DNA from: Amniculibacterium aquaticum
Lineage (GTDB): Bacteria > Bacteroidota > Bacteroidia > Flavobacteriales > Weeksellaceae
Length of the DNA: 64,000 nt
NCBI RefSeq assembly: GCF_003852705.1
Contig: NZ_REFA01000013.1
Span: forward strand, 18,182-82,181
Reading direction: 5' to 3'
The notes beneath the pieces were generated by a model. That model saw only the letters and a list, made by a program, of their open reading frames with translations. It was not told the DNA's origin and searched no databases. The translations under genes and the position numbers were made by a program. How positions within the stretch are numbered: the first letter of the stretch is position 1; every line of letters starts with the position of its first letter. This document shows, one piece after another, positions 52,910 to 62,452 of the stretch.

Positions 52910-54007
52910 ATGAAAAACAATAAAAATAAAGAACCAAAGAAAAAATCCATCGTCTTTCCAATAATTCTTGGAACATTAATCCTTGGTGGTGGGATATATG
53001 GATACAAAGAATATCAATACGGTCAGAAACATGAAAAAACCGATGATGCCCAATTGGCGAGCAATATGGCTCCCGTAATTTCTAGGATTTCCGGATATGT
53101 GTCTGCTGTTAAAGTTCATGACAATCAGTTTGTAAAAAAGGGCGATACTTTGGTTATTTTGGACAATAGAGATCAAAAAATACTGGTTCAACAAGCTGAA
53201 GCAGCCTTGCAAACAGCCAATTCTAACATTGCTGTTTCCGAAATAAGCTCAAATGCTACATCCGAAAACATCCACACGGCTGATGCAGCTGTAGCCACGA
53301 TGAATGCCCAAATAGATGCTGCAAAAGTCAATGTTTGGAAGACCAGTCAGGATCTGAAAAGATATGAGAATTTAATAAAAGATCACTCCATCACCCAACA
53401 ACAATACGAACAAGTCTTGGCGGCAAAACAAACAGCCGATAAGCAATTGAAAATTTTGGTTGAACAAAAAAAACAAGCAGAGCAACAGACTCATACGGCA
53501 TCGGCACAGACACAGGTTTCTCAGCAACAAATTGGATCGGCAAAAGCCATGGCCAATCAACGAAAAGTAGATTTAGAAAATGCCAAACTTAACCTTTCCT
53601 ACACGGTTATTACGGCTCCAGAAGATGGTTTTGTTGCCAAAGTACCCACACAAAATGGACAATTTGTACAAGCAGGTGCGCAGCTTTTCAGTTTGGTAAG
53701 GGACAATAGCATTTGGGTCATTGCCAATTTCAAAGAAACTCAATTGACAAAAATGCAGGCTGGACAAAAAGCAAACATCACGGTAGATGCTTTCCCGGAT
53801 CTGAAATTGGAGGGCGAAATTACATCACTATCCCCAGCAACAGGCTCTTCATTCTCGATTTTACCTCCGGATAATGCCAGTGGTAACTTTGTAAAAGTAG
53901 TACAAAGAGTACCTGTACGAATTGATTTTAAAAATTTAGATAAAAATACGGCTAAAAAACTACGAGCCGGGATGAATGTTACTGCAGAAGTTGCATTTTA
54001 CAAATAA
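52910..54007 (+). CDS. EmrA/HlyD-like membrane-fusion adaptor
   Basis: 365 residues. A single N-terminal membrane helix (about residues 15-33) anchors it in the inner membrane; it is not a lipoprotein. The lipoyl halves are APVISRISGYVSAVKVHDNQ (about 51-70) and APEDGFVAKVPTQNGQFVQA (about 239-258), separated by a long Gln/Ala-rich coiled-coil hairpin (about 95-225). It bridges the DHA2 permease and the TolC-family channel. Confidence 0.93.
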   Translation: MKNNKNKEPKKKSIVFPIILGTLILGGGIYGYKEYQYGQKHEKTDDAQLASNMAPVISRISGYVSAVKVHDNQFVKKGDTLVILDNRDQKILVQQAEAALQTANSNIAVSEISSNATSENIHTADAAVATMNAQIDAAKVNVWKTSQDLKRYENLIKDHSITQQQYEQVLAAKQTADKQLKILVEQKKQAEQQTHTASAQTQVSQQQIGSAKAMANQRKVDLENAKLNLSYTVITAPEDGFVAKVPTQNGQFVQAGAQLFSLVRDNSIWVIANFKETQLTKMQAGQKANITVDAFPDLKLEGEITSLSPATGSSFSILPPDNASGNFVKVVQRVPVRIDFKNLDKNTAKKLRAGMNVTAEVAFYK

Positions 54008-54022
54008 TCAGCATTCAACAAC

Positions 54023-55603
54023 ATGGAACAAGACAGTTTAGTCGAATACGGTTTCCGAAGGGTCATCATTACCATAACCGCTATTCTCTGTGCATTGCTG
54101 GAGATTGTGGACACCACCATTGTAAATGTTGCCCTGAACGAAATGAAAGGAAATTTAGGCGCCTCGTTGTCGGAAATTGGTTGGGTCATTACGGCTTATG
54201 CCATCGGTAATGTCATTATCGTTCCCATGACCAGTTGGCTATCCCAACAATTTGGTAGGAGAAATTATTTTGCAGCATCCATCATTATTTTTACCGTTTT
54301 CTCATTTCTTTGTGGCAATGCAACAAGCATTTGGGAATTGGTGTTCTTCCGCCTACTACAAGGGATTGGCGGCGGAGCTTTATTGGTAACCTCACAGACC
54401 ATCATTACCGAATCTTATCCCCGAGAAAAATTGGGTATGGCACAGGCCATCTACGGATTGGGAGTTATTATTGGTCCAACTTTGGGGCCGCCATTGGGAG
54501 GTTATATTGTAGATAATTTTTCGTGGCCTCATATTTTCTACATCAACATTCCGGTAGGAATTGCTGCGACAATTCTCACCTTGCAGTTTGTAAGAAGTCC
54601 GAAATTTGAAGAAAAAAAATCAACCAAAGAAGTCGATTGGCTTGGGATTTTTCTTCTTGCGGTTTTTGTAGGTTCTCTACAATACATCTTGGAAAGAGGT
54701 CATGAAGACGATTGGTTTGATAGCAATAGTATTGTATTTTTCACCTCTACCGCAGTTTTAGGTTTTGTTCTTTTCCTTTGGCGAGAGCTCACCTATGCTC
54801 ACCCCATTGTAGAACTCAGAGTGCTGAAAAATGGAAATTTAAGAATAGGTACTGTCTTGTCTTTCATTCTTGGTTTTGGTTTGTACGGATCTACTTTCAT
54901 CATCCCAATTTATACTCAAGGAGTCTTGGGGTGGACAGCACTACAGGCGGGTGCACTTATGATTCCTTCTGCCATCGCCACAGCCATTATGATGCCTTTT
55001 ATTGGTAAGTTAATTTCTAAGGGAGTCAAGCAACAGTATTTGGTTTCTATAGGATTCTTTATTTTTTTTATATACAGTTTCTGGGGATACAAACTCCTGA
55101 CACCAGATACCGGCGAGGGTGATTTTTTCTGGATGCTGATCGTCCGTGGTTTGGGACTCAGCTTACTTTTCATCCCAATTACCACGCTTTCGCTAAGCAC
55201 CTTGAAAGGAAAAGAAATTGGACAAGGAGCTGCTTTTACAGGAATGATGCGACAATTGGGAGGTTCTTTTGGAATTGCTCTGATTACCACTTTTATAGCC
55301 AATCAAAGTGCTAAATACAGCGCCAATCTTGCCAACCATTTGGATGTGAACGATTGGGAGGTACAACAAAGAATTCTGCAGATGAAATCCGGATTTATGT
55401 CCAAAGGAATGGGCCCTGATGTGGCGTTGCAATCGGCGTACAAAGCCTTGCAATTCTCGATACAGAAACAAGCAGCTGTACTTTCTTACATGGATGTATT
55501 TCTCTATCTTGGTATATTATTTCTGATTTGTATTCCGTTCATGTTGCTCATCAGGCAAAGTAAATCCAAAGAAAAAATAGACATTGGCTCTGCCATGCAT
55601 TAA
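54023..55603 (+). CDS. DHA2 family multidrug MFS permease (EmrB/QacA-like)
   Basis: 526 residues with fourteen membrane helices. The first helix carries the DHA2 motif LEIVDTTIVNVAL (about residues 22-34), the 2-3 loop has WLSQQFGRRNYFAAS (about 72-86), and motif C reads GLGVIIGPTLGPPLGG (about 144-159). It is a drug/proton antiporter; substrates cannot be told. Last gene of the TetR-led operon. Confidence 0.94.
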   Translation: MEQDSLVEYGFRRVIITITAILCALLEIVDTTIVNVALNEMKGNLGASLSEIGWVITAYAIGNVIIVPMTSWLSQQFGRRNYFAASIIIFTVFSFLCGNATSIWELVFFRLLQGIGGGALLVTSQTIITESYPREKLGMAQAIYGLGVIIGPTLGPPLGGYIVDNFSWPHIFYINIPVGIAATILTLQFVRSPKFEEKKSTKEVDWLGIFLLAVFVGSLQYILERGHEDDWFDSNSIVFFTSTAVLGFVLFLWRELTYAHPIVELRVLKNGNLRIGTVLSFILGFGLYGSTFIIPIYTQGVLGWTALQAGALMIPSAIATAIMMPFIGKLISKGVKQQYLVSIGFFIFFIYSFWGYKLLTPDTGEGDFFWMLIVRGLGLSLLFIPITTLSLSTLKGKEIGQGAAFTGMMRQLGGSFGIALITTFIANQSAKYSANLANHLDVNDWEVQQRILQMKSGFMSKGMGPDVALQSAYKALQFSIQKQAAVLSYMDVFLYLGILFLICIPFMLLIRQSKSKEKIDIGSAMH

Positions 55604-55615
55604 CAACTATCACTA

Positions 55616-55647
55616 AAAATCCGTCAGAAATGGCGGATTTTATTTTT
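55616..55647 (+). terminator. Terminator after the EmrB-like gene
   Basis: AAAATCCG (55616-55623) and CGGATTTT (55634-55641), ten-base loop, then a T-rich tail. Confidence 0.75.
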
Positions 55648-55678
55648 CAGATTAAAGAAAAAATCAATGAATAAATCT

Positions 55679-55686
55679 TATTTTTG
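55679..55686 (+). promoter_or_regulatory. -7 element for the second PBP4-type gene
   Basis: TATTTTTG, 30 bases before ATG 55717. Confidence 0.5.
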
Positions 55687-55716
55687 TTAAACTCGATTCC
55701 CGATTAAATCATTAAA

Positions 55717-57075
55717 ATGAAGAAAACTCTGTTTATATTTTTTGCCACAAGCGCTCTATTTTCTGCACAAAACATTCAACAAAAAATGGACATTGCTGTA
55801 AAAGAGTTGATGAAAAGTCCGGCAGCCTATGCTGCACAACTGTCTGTATATGTTGCTGATCCACAAGGGAAAGTGGTATATGAATACCAACCCAATATCG
55901 GATTGAGTACAGCTTCTACGCAAAAAATATTTACAGCAGCTTGTGCATTAGAAAGTCTTGGAACGGACTATACCTATACTACAACTTCGTCTTTTTCCGG
56001 GTCCATTGATCAGCAAAAACTTAACGGGAATCTCTGGTTGGCTTCCACCGGCGATCCTACTTTGGGCAGTTGGAGATACGATGGTTTTTTGCCTGAGAAT
56101 TTTAAAGCAAAATTACTTTTGGCCTTAAAATCTAAAAATATTACAAAAATATCTGGAAATATCGTGGTTGACGATTCTTATTTTGATTTTCAAACCACTC
56201 CTGGAGGTTGGCCTTGGGACGATATGGGCAATTATTACGGTGCCGGAGTTTGGGGATTCAATTGGAGAGAAAATCAATTTGACCTCAATATGTTTGGAAA
56301 GGAAATTAGAAAAACCAACATCGAATTGCCAAAGGTAAAATGGGTGAACGATCTGAAAACAGCGGGTAGCAGCGATCAAAGTCTAATATTTACCGCGCCA
56401 CATTCTACCGTGGCTTATATCAACGGATCGCTTCCCGGAAAAAGCATAACCGTTTCTGGAGCTACGCCCAATCCGCCTCTGACTTTTGCACAAGAAATTA
56501 AAGATTTTTTACAAGAAAATGGAATTGAAGTCCAAGGAAATGTACAATCGCTTAGCCAGATGAGAATAGATGGAGAAAAGACTTTAGTTTTTCCAAAAGA
56601 GAATGTTTTTTTCACCTATGCATCACCGACTTTGGATAAAATAGTCTATTGGTTTATGAAAAAAAGCGTGAACCTCTACGGTGAGACTTTAGTAAAAACA
56701 CTGGCCAAAGAAAAACGAGGCGAAGGCAGCTTCAGAGCCGGAATGGACTACATGAAAGACTTTTGGAAATCCAAAGGACTTCATGAGAAATCCATCAATT
56801 TTGCCGATGGATCCGGACTTTCGCCACAGAATTATGTGAGTTCCAAAGCAGAAGTTCAAGCACTTTTATACAGTCAAAAACAGCCGTGGTTCAATGCTTA
56901 TTTTGAAGGCTTCTCTACCCATGACAACGGTATGAAAATGAAGAGCGGTACCATGAAAAACACGAAATCCTATGCCGGGATCCACAAAGGATATACTTTT
57001 TCCATCATCATCAACAATTACCAGGGTAGCAATTCTGGTGAAGCTTTGCAAAAAGTTTTGAATGTTTTGAAATAG
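55717..57075 (+). CDS. Second PBP4 (DacB) family D-alanyl-D-alanine carboxypeptidase
   Basis: 452 residues with signal peptide about 1-17 (ending LFSAQ). The active-site SxxK motif is STASTQKIFTAA (about residues 66-77, with S-T-Q-K), the SxN motif is SVNLYGE (about 314-320), and the third motif is KMKSGTMKN, a KSG in place of the usual KTG. It is a divergent paralogue of the gene at 30456 and could have a different substrate or role, for instance as a sensor or endopeptidase. Monocistronic. Confidence 0.88.
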   Translation: MKKTLFIFFATSALFSAQNIQQKMDIAVKELMKSPAAYAAQLSVYVADPQGKVVYEYQPNIGLSTASTQKIFTAACALESLGTDYTYTTTSSFSGSIDQQKLNGNLWLASTGDPTLGSWRYDGFLPENFKAKLLLALKSKNITKISGNIVVDDSYFDFQTTPGGWPWDDMGNYYGAGVWGFNWRENQFDLNMFGKEIRKTNIELPKVKWVNDLKTAGSSDQSLIFTAPHSTVAYINGSLPGKSITVSGATPNPPLTFAQEIKDFLQENGIEVQGNVQSLSQMRIDGEKTLVFPKENVFFTYASPTLDKIVYWFMKKSVNLYGETLVKTLAKEKRGEGSFRAGMDYMKDFWKSKGLHEKSINFADGSGLSPQNYVSSKAEVQALLYSQKQPWFNAYFEGFSTHDNGMKMKSGTMKNTKSYAGIHKGYTFSIIINNYQGSNSGEALQKVLNVLK

Positions 57076-57234
57076 CCTTTAAAACGATAGAATTAGAAAT
57101 TCTAGAAAGCTAAAAATTCAAAATGATGATAAAAATAACAAGATGCAGGCATTAAAAACGGAGCTTTCTGGAGCTAAAGTAAATGTTATATTTTATTTGT
57201 TATAAACTGAACATCAATACTTTAAACACGATAC

Positions 57235-57266
57235 AAAAAAAAAGCCATCGAAAAATTCGATGGCTT
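57235..57266 (-). terminator. Terminator after rpsA
   Basis: Eleven-base perfect arms (57242-57252, 57256-57266), three-base loop, then nine T on the minus strand. Confidence 0.92.
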
Positions 57267-57288
57267 CATTTATGTTAAGAAATTGGGA

Positions 57289-59076
57289 TTAGTTACCTCC
57301 TTCCATTTTCTTTTTCAACTCAGCTAGAGCGTCGATGTCTCCTAAAGTTGTTCTTTCCTCTCCAGAAGTTGCAGCCGGTTTAGCAGCGCTCGCTTCTTTA
57401 ACATTTTTTCTTTCTTCGTCACGGAAAAGACCTGTGTGAGAAACAACTACTCTCTTGAATTCTTTGTTGAATTCGATTACTTTGAAAGCGATTTCTTCAC
57501 CTTTTTTCACTTTAGATCCGTCTTCTTTTTCTAACAATCTTGATGGGCAGAAAGCTTCTACTTCAGCATCTTCGAATTGTACAGCAGCACCTTTATCGAA
57601 TACATCTACTGCAGTACCGTTGTGTACAGTTCCTTCAGCATATTTGGTTTCGAATTTATCCCAAGGATTTTCAGACAATTGCTTGTGTCCTAAAGAGATT
57701 CTTCTTGCTTCAGTATCCAATTCTAGTACAACTACATCCAATTTGTCACCTACTGCACAGAACTCAGATGGGTGCTTGATTTTCTTAGTCCAAGAAAGGT
57801 CAGAGATGTAAACAAGACCGTCGATACCTTCTTCTAACTCTACGAATACTCCGAAGTTGGTGAAGTTTCTTACAGTACCTACATGCTGAGATCCCAAAGG
57901 ATATTTTTCGGAGATGTTTTTCCAAGGATCTTCAGAAAGTTGTTTCATACCTAGAGAGATTTTTCTTTCTTCTCTATCCAAAGTAAGAACTACAGCTTCT
58001 ACCTCGTCGCCTACTTTTACGAAATCTCCTGCAGATCTCAAGTGAGTGCTCCAAGACATTTCAGAAACATGGATAAGACCTTCTACACCTGGAGCGATTT
58101 CTACGAAAGCACCATAGTCAGCAAGAACTACCACTTTTCCTTTTACTTTATCTCCAACTTTCAAGTCAGCAGAAAGCGCATCCCAAGGGTGAGCTTCTAA
58201 TTGCTTCATACCCAATTGGATTCTTGTTTTCTCGTCGTCGAAATCCAAGATAACTACTTTTACAGTTTGTCCATCTTCTAGGATTTCGCTTGGGTGGTTT
58301 ACTCTAGACCAAGAAAGATCGGTAATGTGGATCAATCCGTCTACGCCACCAAGGTCGATGAATACACCGTAAGAAGTGATGTTCTTAACGGTTCCTTCAA
58401 GAACTTGACCTTTTTCCAATTGAGCGATGATTTCTTTTTTCTGATCTTCGATATCTGCTTCGATAAGCGCTTTGTGAGAAACAACCACATTTTTAAATTC
58501 AGGGTTAATTTTAACCACTTTGAATTCCATGGTTTTACCAACAAATTGATCGTAATCTTTGATTGGCTTCACATCGATTTGAGAACCTGGCAAGAACGCT
58601 TCGATACCGTGTACATCTACGATCATACCACCTTTAGTTCTGGATTTAACAAATCCGTTTACTACTTCTCCTGTTTCGTGAAGTTCGTTTACTTTATCCC
58701 AAGCTTTTAGGGTTCTCGCTTTTTTGTGAGAAAGTTGTAATTGTCCAGACTTATCTTCTCTTCTGTCCACCATTACTTCAACATCATCACCTACTTTTAG
58801 GTCTGGTTTGTAACGGAATTCGTTCAAAGAGATTACACCTTCAGACTTGAAGTTGATGTCTACGATAGCTTCTTTGTCAGTTAATCTAACAACTTTACCT
58901 ACCAATACATCATTGTCATCTAGATTGTTAAGAGATCCGTTATAGATTTCTTCCAAATCCGATTTTTCTTTTCTTGCTTCAGCATCTAGACCAGACTCAA
59001 AAGAATCCCAGTCGAATTGTTCAGGTGCTACATTTTGGTTTAATAAAACCTCTGCTAAATTTGTCTCTTTTGACAT
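57289..59076 (-). CDS. rpsA: 30S ribosomal protein S1
   Basis: 595 residues. About six S1 (OB-fold) repeats are visible, at roughly 55-120, 135-205, 222-290, 308-376, 395-464 and 482-552, with repeated sequence such as GVFIDLGGVDGLIHITDLSW, GAFVEIAPGVEGLIHVSEMS and GVFVELEEGIDGLVYISDLS. S1 helps load mRNA on the 30S subunit, which matters in this phylum because Shine-Dalgarno sites are weak. An Ala/Lys-rich tail of about 40 residues closes the chain. A promoter lies about 115 bases upstream, leaving a long leader that could carry autoregulation. Confidence 0.96.
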   Translation of the reverse strand: MSKETNLAEVLLNQNVAPEQFDWDSFESGLDAEARKEKSDLEEIYNGSLNNLDDNDVLVGKVVRLTDKEAIVDINFKSEGVISLNEFRYKPDLKVGDDVEVMVDRREDKSGQLQLSHKKARTLKAWDKVNELHETGEVVNGFVKSRTKGGMIVDVHGIEAFLPGSQIDVKPIKDYDQFVGKTMEFKVVKINPEFKNVVVSHKALIEADIEDQKKEIIAQLEKGQVLEGTVKNITSYGVFIDLGGVDGLIHITDLSWSRVNHPSEILEDGQTVKVVILDFDDEKTRIQLGMKQLEAHPWDALSADLKVGDKVKGKVVVLADYGAFVEIAPGVEGLIHVSEMSWSTHLRSAGDFVKVGDEVEAVVLTLDREERKISLGMKQLSEDPWKNISEKYPLGSQHVGTVRNFTNFGVFVELEEGIDGLVYISDLSWTKKIKHPSEFCAVGDKLDVVVLELDTEARRISLGHKQLSENPWDKFETKYAEGTVHNGTAVDVFDKGAAVQFEDAEVEAFCPSRLLEKEDGSKVKKGEEIAFKVIEFNKEFKRVVVSHTGLFRDEERKNVKEASAAKPAATSGEERTTLGDIDALAELKKKMEGGN

Positions 59077-59453
59077 AATTTATAAAAAATTTGTATTCCT
59101 TCTTTCTTAATGAATTGATAATCTGTGGACTAAAAAATACGGAAGTTGTTATTTGTTGTATTTTGCTTTTTCAATTCTTACCCACAAAAAGCGGTGCAAA
59201 TTTAAGCATTATTATTGATATACAATGGTTTTACTGAGAATTAATTTCTTCTTTATGTACAAAATATTATTCAACATTCGATGGTTTCTTGCTTTTATAA
59301 TCCAACATCCTAACCTTCTGGCAACCTAATATTTACAACAATTAATAAAAATAATGTATTTTTGAAATGCACAAAATTTGAAATAAGCCTTAGAAGCTTA
59401 CATATTTCAAACCGATTTAAGCTCGTTTTTAATTAATCATATAATACAACACA
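59077..59453. other. 377-bp divergent intergenic region
   Basis: No gene is seen. It holds the rpsA promoter and long leader on the minus strand and a TATTTTTG box (59357-59364) for the lipoprotein gene on the plus strand. No clear leader structure is recognised by eye. Confidence 0.7.
59197..59225 (-). promoter_or_regulatory. Promoter of rpsA
   Basis: TTG (59225-59223), 18-base spacer, TAAATTTG (59204-59197) on the minus strand; leader about 115 bases. Confidence 0.6.
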
Positions 59454-60017
59454 ATGAAGATCAATCCTATTTTCAGACTGTTTTTGGTCACTGCAGTTTT
59501 CTATTCTTGTACCAACCCTGAAAAAGATCAAGAACTGAAAGACCGAGAAGTCGAACTTAACAAAAGAGAAGATCTGCTGAACCAAAAAGAAGCAGAATAC
59601 CAATCTTTAATAAAAATGAGGGATTCAATTTTTGCGAAAAACGATTCGATTCCTGTTAAAATTTGGCCGGAGAACATTGCCGGAGAATGGACTGCCAAAT
59701 CCATTTGTGAAGAGTCCAACTGTCAAGAATATGCCATTGGCGACAACCGTATAGAAAATTGGGATTTCAAAAGCGATTCGCTAAAGTTGTATGCTGTAAC
59801 CACACACAACAAAAACTCTAAACTTTTTGATGCCTCGTACGACGATCAAAAAATCACTTTAGACTACAGCACCGATTCTACAGCAAAAAGAAGAATGAAA
59901 ATAAATGTGGTACTGAACGATATCAGTAAAAGTAAAATAAAAGGTACTGCCACGGTGACTTTGGATAACCAATGCAATGCCAAATTTAATGTAGAACTCA
60001 ACCGTTCATTAAAATAA
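59454..60017 (+). CDS. Lipoprotein with coiled coil, unknown function
   Basis: 187 residues. The signal region ends VFYSC, a loose lipobox with Cys at about residue 19. A strongly charged coiled coil follows (about 25-60, with KDREVELNKREDLLNQKEAE), then a C-terminal beta domain (about 75-187) with two Cys in ICEESNCQEY. I do not recognise the domain. The antiporter gene starts five bases after its stop, so the two are likely cotranscribed. Confidence 0.7.
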   Translation: MKINPIFRLFLVTAVFYSCTNPEKDQELKDREVELNKREDLLNQKEAEYQSLIKMRDSIFAKNDSIPVKIWPENIAGEWTAKSICEESNCQEYAIGDNRIENWDFKSDSLKLYAVTTHNKNSKLFDASYDDQKITLDYSTDSTAKRRMKINVVLNDISKSKIKGTATVTLDNQCNAKFNVELNRSLK

Positions 60018-60022
60018 TTACG

Positions 60023-62146
60023 ATGATATTTCTTAGCATAAATTCCCTAAGCCTTCCAATAGAAGATCCCGTCCTAAAATTCCTGTTGGTTTTGGTCATT
60101 ATCTTAAGTGCTCCTCTTTTGCTCAACAAAATAAAAGTTCCACATTTATTAGGTCTTATCATCGCTGGTGCCATCATTGGACCCAACGGATTCAATGTAT
60201 TGTCTAGGGACAGCAGCATTGTGGTGAGTGGGACAACCGGGCTTTTATACATCATGTTTTTAGCCGGATTGGAAATAGACATGGGCGATTTCAAAAAAAA
60301 CAAATGGAAAAGCATAACCTTTGGATTGTACACCTTTAGTATCCCACTGATATTGGGAGTTCTATTGGCACACTTTGTATTGGGTTTCACCATGCTTTCG
60401 TCTTTTATTTTCGCCAGTATTTTTTCCACCCACACCCTTATCTCCTATCCCATCATTGGCAAACTGGGTCTTGTAAAAAACCGTGTGGTAAATATCGTTG
60501 TTGGCGGTACGATGATTACCGATGTCTTGGCCTTACTGATCCTGGCCATCGTAGTTGGGATAACTCAAGGTGAAGTAAATGCAGCATTTTGGACCAAATT
60601 GATCATATCCTTTTCATTGTTTAGCGTAATCGTTTTATTTTTATTTCCGATTATTTCCAGATGGTTTTTCAAAAAAGTAAACGATAAAATTTCACAATAT
60701 ATTTTTGTTTTGGTGATGATCTACCTGGCGGCTCTGCTTGCTGAACTCGCAGGATTAGAAGCCATTATTGGAGCCTTTTTCGCAGGATTAGCACTCAACA
60801 AGCTTATCCCGCATACATCCGCATTGATGAACAGAATAGAATTTGTTGGAAATGCCATCTTCATCCCATTTTTCTTGATCAGTGTTGGAATGCTTATCGA
60901 TTTCAAAGTATTCTTAAAGGATTTTGAAACCATCAAAGTTATTGTACTAATGACTTCAGTAGCCGTATTGTCCAAGTATCTTGCTGCTGCTTTTACCCAA
61001 AAGACATTTAATTTTACAAAACTAGAAAAGAATTTAATTTTTGGTCTGAGTGTTTCTCATGCTGCCGCTACCCTAGCTGTGGTTATGGTGGGTTATAACA
61101 TCATCATTGGGGAAAATGAATTGGGCGAACCCATCCGTTTATTGAATGAAAGTGTCCTTAATGGCAGCATTGTACTTATCTTAATTTCTTGTACCCTTTC
61201 CTCATTTTCAACCCAAGCTACCGGTGAGAAACTGGTCTTGGAAGACAGTGAAGAAAGTCTTACCGAAGACTATCAGTTGGAAGAATCGATCCTACTCCCG
61301 ATAAACCAAGAGGAGATTGTAGAACCTATGGTCAATCTTGCCTTGGCATTGAAAAGTAAATTAAACATAGACCAGGTCCATGCATTAAACATCATCAACG
61401 ATAGCGAAACTGCAGGTTCTGAGAAGAAATCGGATAAAATATTAGGTTCAGCCGTTAATATTGCCGCCTCTACAGACATCAAAATGCAATCGCTAAAACG
61501 ATACGATAATGAAGTGATGAAAGCCATTAACAATGTGATCAAAGAGCTAAAAGTGAGTGATGTAATCTTTGGACTGGAGACCAAGAAAGGATTCTCTCCG
61601 ACTTTCATCTACAACCTTTACAACAGTAAGATCAATGAAAACAACACCAATATTTTCATTTATCATGCTGCACAACCCATGGCTACGATCAAAAAATATG
61701 CGGTTATTATCCCGCCAAAAAGTCAACACGACAGTGGTTTTTACCACGCATTGGTAAGGCTGTGGAACATGGCTAAAAACTCAGGAAGTAAAATGAATTT
61801 TATCACCACAGAGAAAATAGCTGAGATTTTGAAAAAAATCCTAAACAAATCAAATATCGAATGTGAATTTACGATTGTAGAGGATTGGAAATCCATAGAA
61901 AACATCATCCAAAACATCAACAATAATGAAGGATTCATAGCCTTTATGAAACAAAGCAAAGCGGCATCGTACATTTCGAGTGTTAACGATATCCCTAGAA
62001 TGATGAACCAATATCTGATGGACAAAAACTATCTTCTCATCTATCCGTACAACGACAACAGCTCTTTTGCGGAAAACAAATTCGTTAGCAACCACGACGA
62101 TTATTATAAAATTGGTGAAATTATAGGAAAGCTTTTCAAAGCTTAA
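60023..62146 (+). CDS. CPA2-type cation/proton antiporter with USP-like C-terminal region
   Basis: 707 residues. The first 390 or so form a KefB-like Na+/H+ exchanger core of about twelve helices, with LLGLIIAGAIIGPNGFNVL (about 42-60), GLEIDM (about 86-91), and the exchange-site region GGTMITDVLALLILAIVVG (about 164-182, with the conserved Asp). The soluble C-terminal half (about 425-707) looks like two universal-stress-protein-like folds: VEPMVNLALALKSKLNIDQV opens one, and VSDVIFGLETKKGFS the end of it. Ion specificity (Na+ or K+) is not known. Confidence 0.88.
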   Translation: MIFLSINSLSLPIEDPVLKFLLVLVIILSAPLLLNKIKVPHLLGLIIAGAIIGPNGFNVLSRDSSIVVSGTTGLLYIMFLAGLEIDMGDFKKNKWKSITFGLYTFSIPLILGVLLAHFVLGFTMLSSFIFASIFSTHTLISYPIIGKLGLVKNRVVNIVVGGTMITDVLALLILAIVVGITQGEVNAAFWTKLIISFSLFSVIVLFLFPIISRWFFKKVNDKISQYIFVLVMIYLAALLAELAGLEAIIGAFFAGLALNKLIPHTSALMNRIEFVGNAIFIPFFLISVGMLIDFKVFLKDFETIKVIVLMTSVAVLSKYLAAAFTQKTFNFTKLEKNLIFGLSVSHAAATLAVVMVGYNIIIGENELGEPIRLLNESVLNGSIVLILISCTLSSFSTQATGEKLVLEDSEESLTEDYQLEESILLPINQEEIVEPMVNLALALKSKLNIDQVHALNIINDSETAGSEKKSDKILGSAVNIAASTDIKMQSLKRYDNEVMKAINNVIKELKVSDVIFGLETKKGFSPTFIYNLYNSKINENNTNIFIYHAAQPMATIKKYAVIIPPKSQHDSGFYHALVRLWNMAKNSGSKMNFITTEKIAEILKKILNKSNIECEFTIVEDWKSIENIIQNINNNEGFIAFMKQSKAASYISSVNDIPRMMNQYLMDKNYLLIYPYNDNSSFAENKFVSNHDDYYKIGEIIGKLFKA

Positions 62147-62150
62147 AAAC

Positions 62151-62187
62151 AAATAAATCCCGATCGTAAGATTGGGATTTATTTTTA
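62151..62187 (+). terminator. Terminator after the antiporter gene
   Basis: Fifteen-pair stem (62151-62165 with 62170-62184, one G-U), loop GTAA, T-rich tail. Confidence 0.88.
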
Positions 62188-62198
62188 GGAATATAGTA

Positions 62199-62231
62199 AA
62201 AAAAAAAGCTTTCAGACTTGAAAGCTTTTTT
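62199..62231 (-). terminator. Minus-strand terminator next to the tRNA remnant
   Basis: AAAGCTTTC/GAAAGCTTT stem (62205-62213, 62220-62228), six-base loop, long T tract on the minus strand. In place for a tRNA gene that once read leftward from here. Confidence 0.75.
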
Positions 62232-62245
62232 TGCGGAGAGTGAGG
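62232..62245 (-). other. 3'-end fragment of a tRNA gene (candidate attL; probably tRNA-Ser)
   Basis: The minus strand reads CCTCACTCTCCGCA: four T-stem bases, an acceptor 3' strand ACTCTCC, G at position 73 and CA. From memory this matches the end of Bacteroidetes tRNA-Ser genes. The next bases do not continue into a T-loop, so only a fragment is present. A tyrosine recombinase starts 208 bases to the right, the standard layout for integration at a tRNA 3' end. Confidence 0.6.
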
Positions 62246-62372
62246 TTCTACATATATCGAATATGATAAATTAAATAAAAAGCACAAATATATCTTAAAC
62301 ATACTATTGATAGTGGTTTACGATGATTTTATTTTTTAAACAATTTTAATTCATTTTGCTTTGTTCGGTCTA

Positions 62373-62412
62373 TTTGTACAAATTTTGCTCAACTTTTACC
62401 TAAATTGTACAA
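62373..62412. repeat. Two TTGTACAA palindromes upstream of the recombinase
   Basis: TTTGTACAAA (62373-62382) and TTGTACAA (62405-62412), centres 31 bases apart, close to three helical turns. The second lies just upstream of the -7 box. Confidence 0.6.
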
Positions 62413-62420
62413 AAGTTTTT

Positions 62421-62428
62421 TATCTTTG
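62421..62428 (+). promoter_or_regulatory. -7 element for the recombinase gene
   Basis: TATCTTTG, 25 bases before ATG 62453. Confidence 0.55.
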
Positions 62429-62452
62429 AAATGTTAATCAAATTTAAAAATC

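Larger units (their letters stand above)
62147..62452. other. 306-bp junction between chromosome and integrated element
   Basis: Contains, in order, the antiporter terminator, a minus-strand terminator that fits the end of a tRNA transcript, the tRNA 3'-end remnant (62232-62245), about 110 bases of A+T-rich element sequence, two TTGTACAA palindromes and the recombinase promoter. No protein gene seen. Confidence 0.65.
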
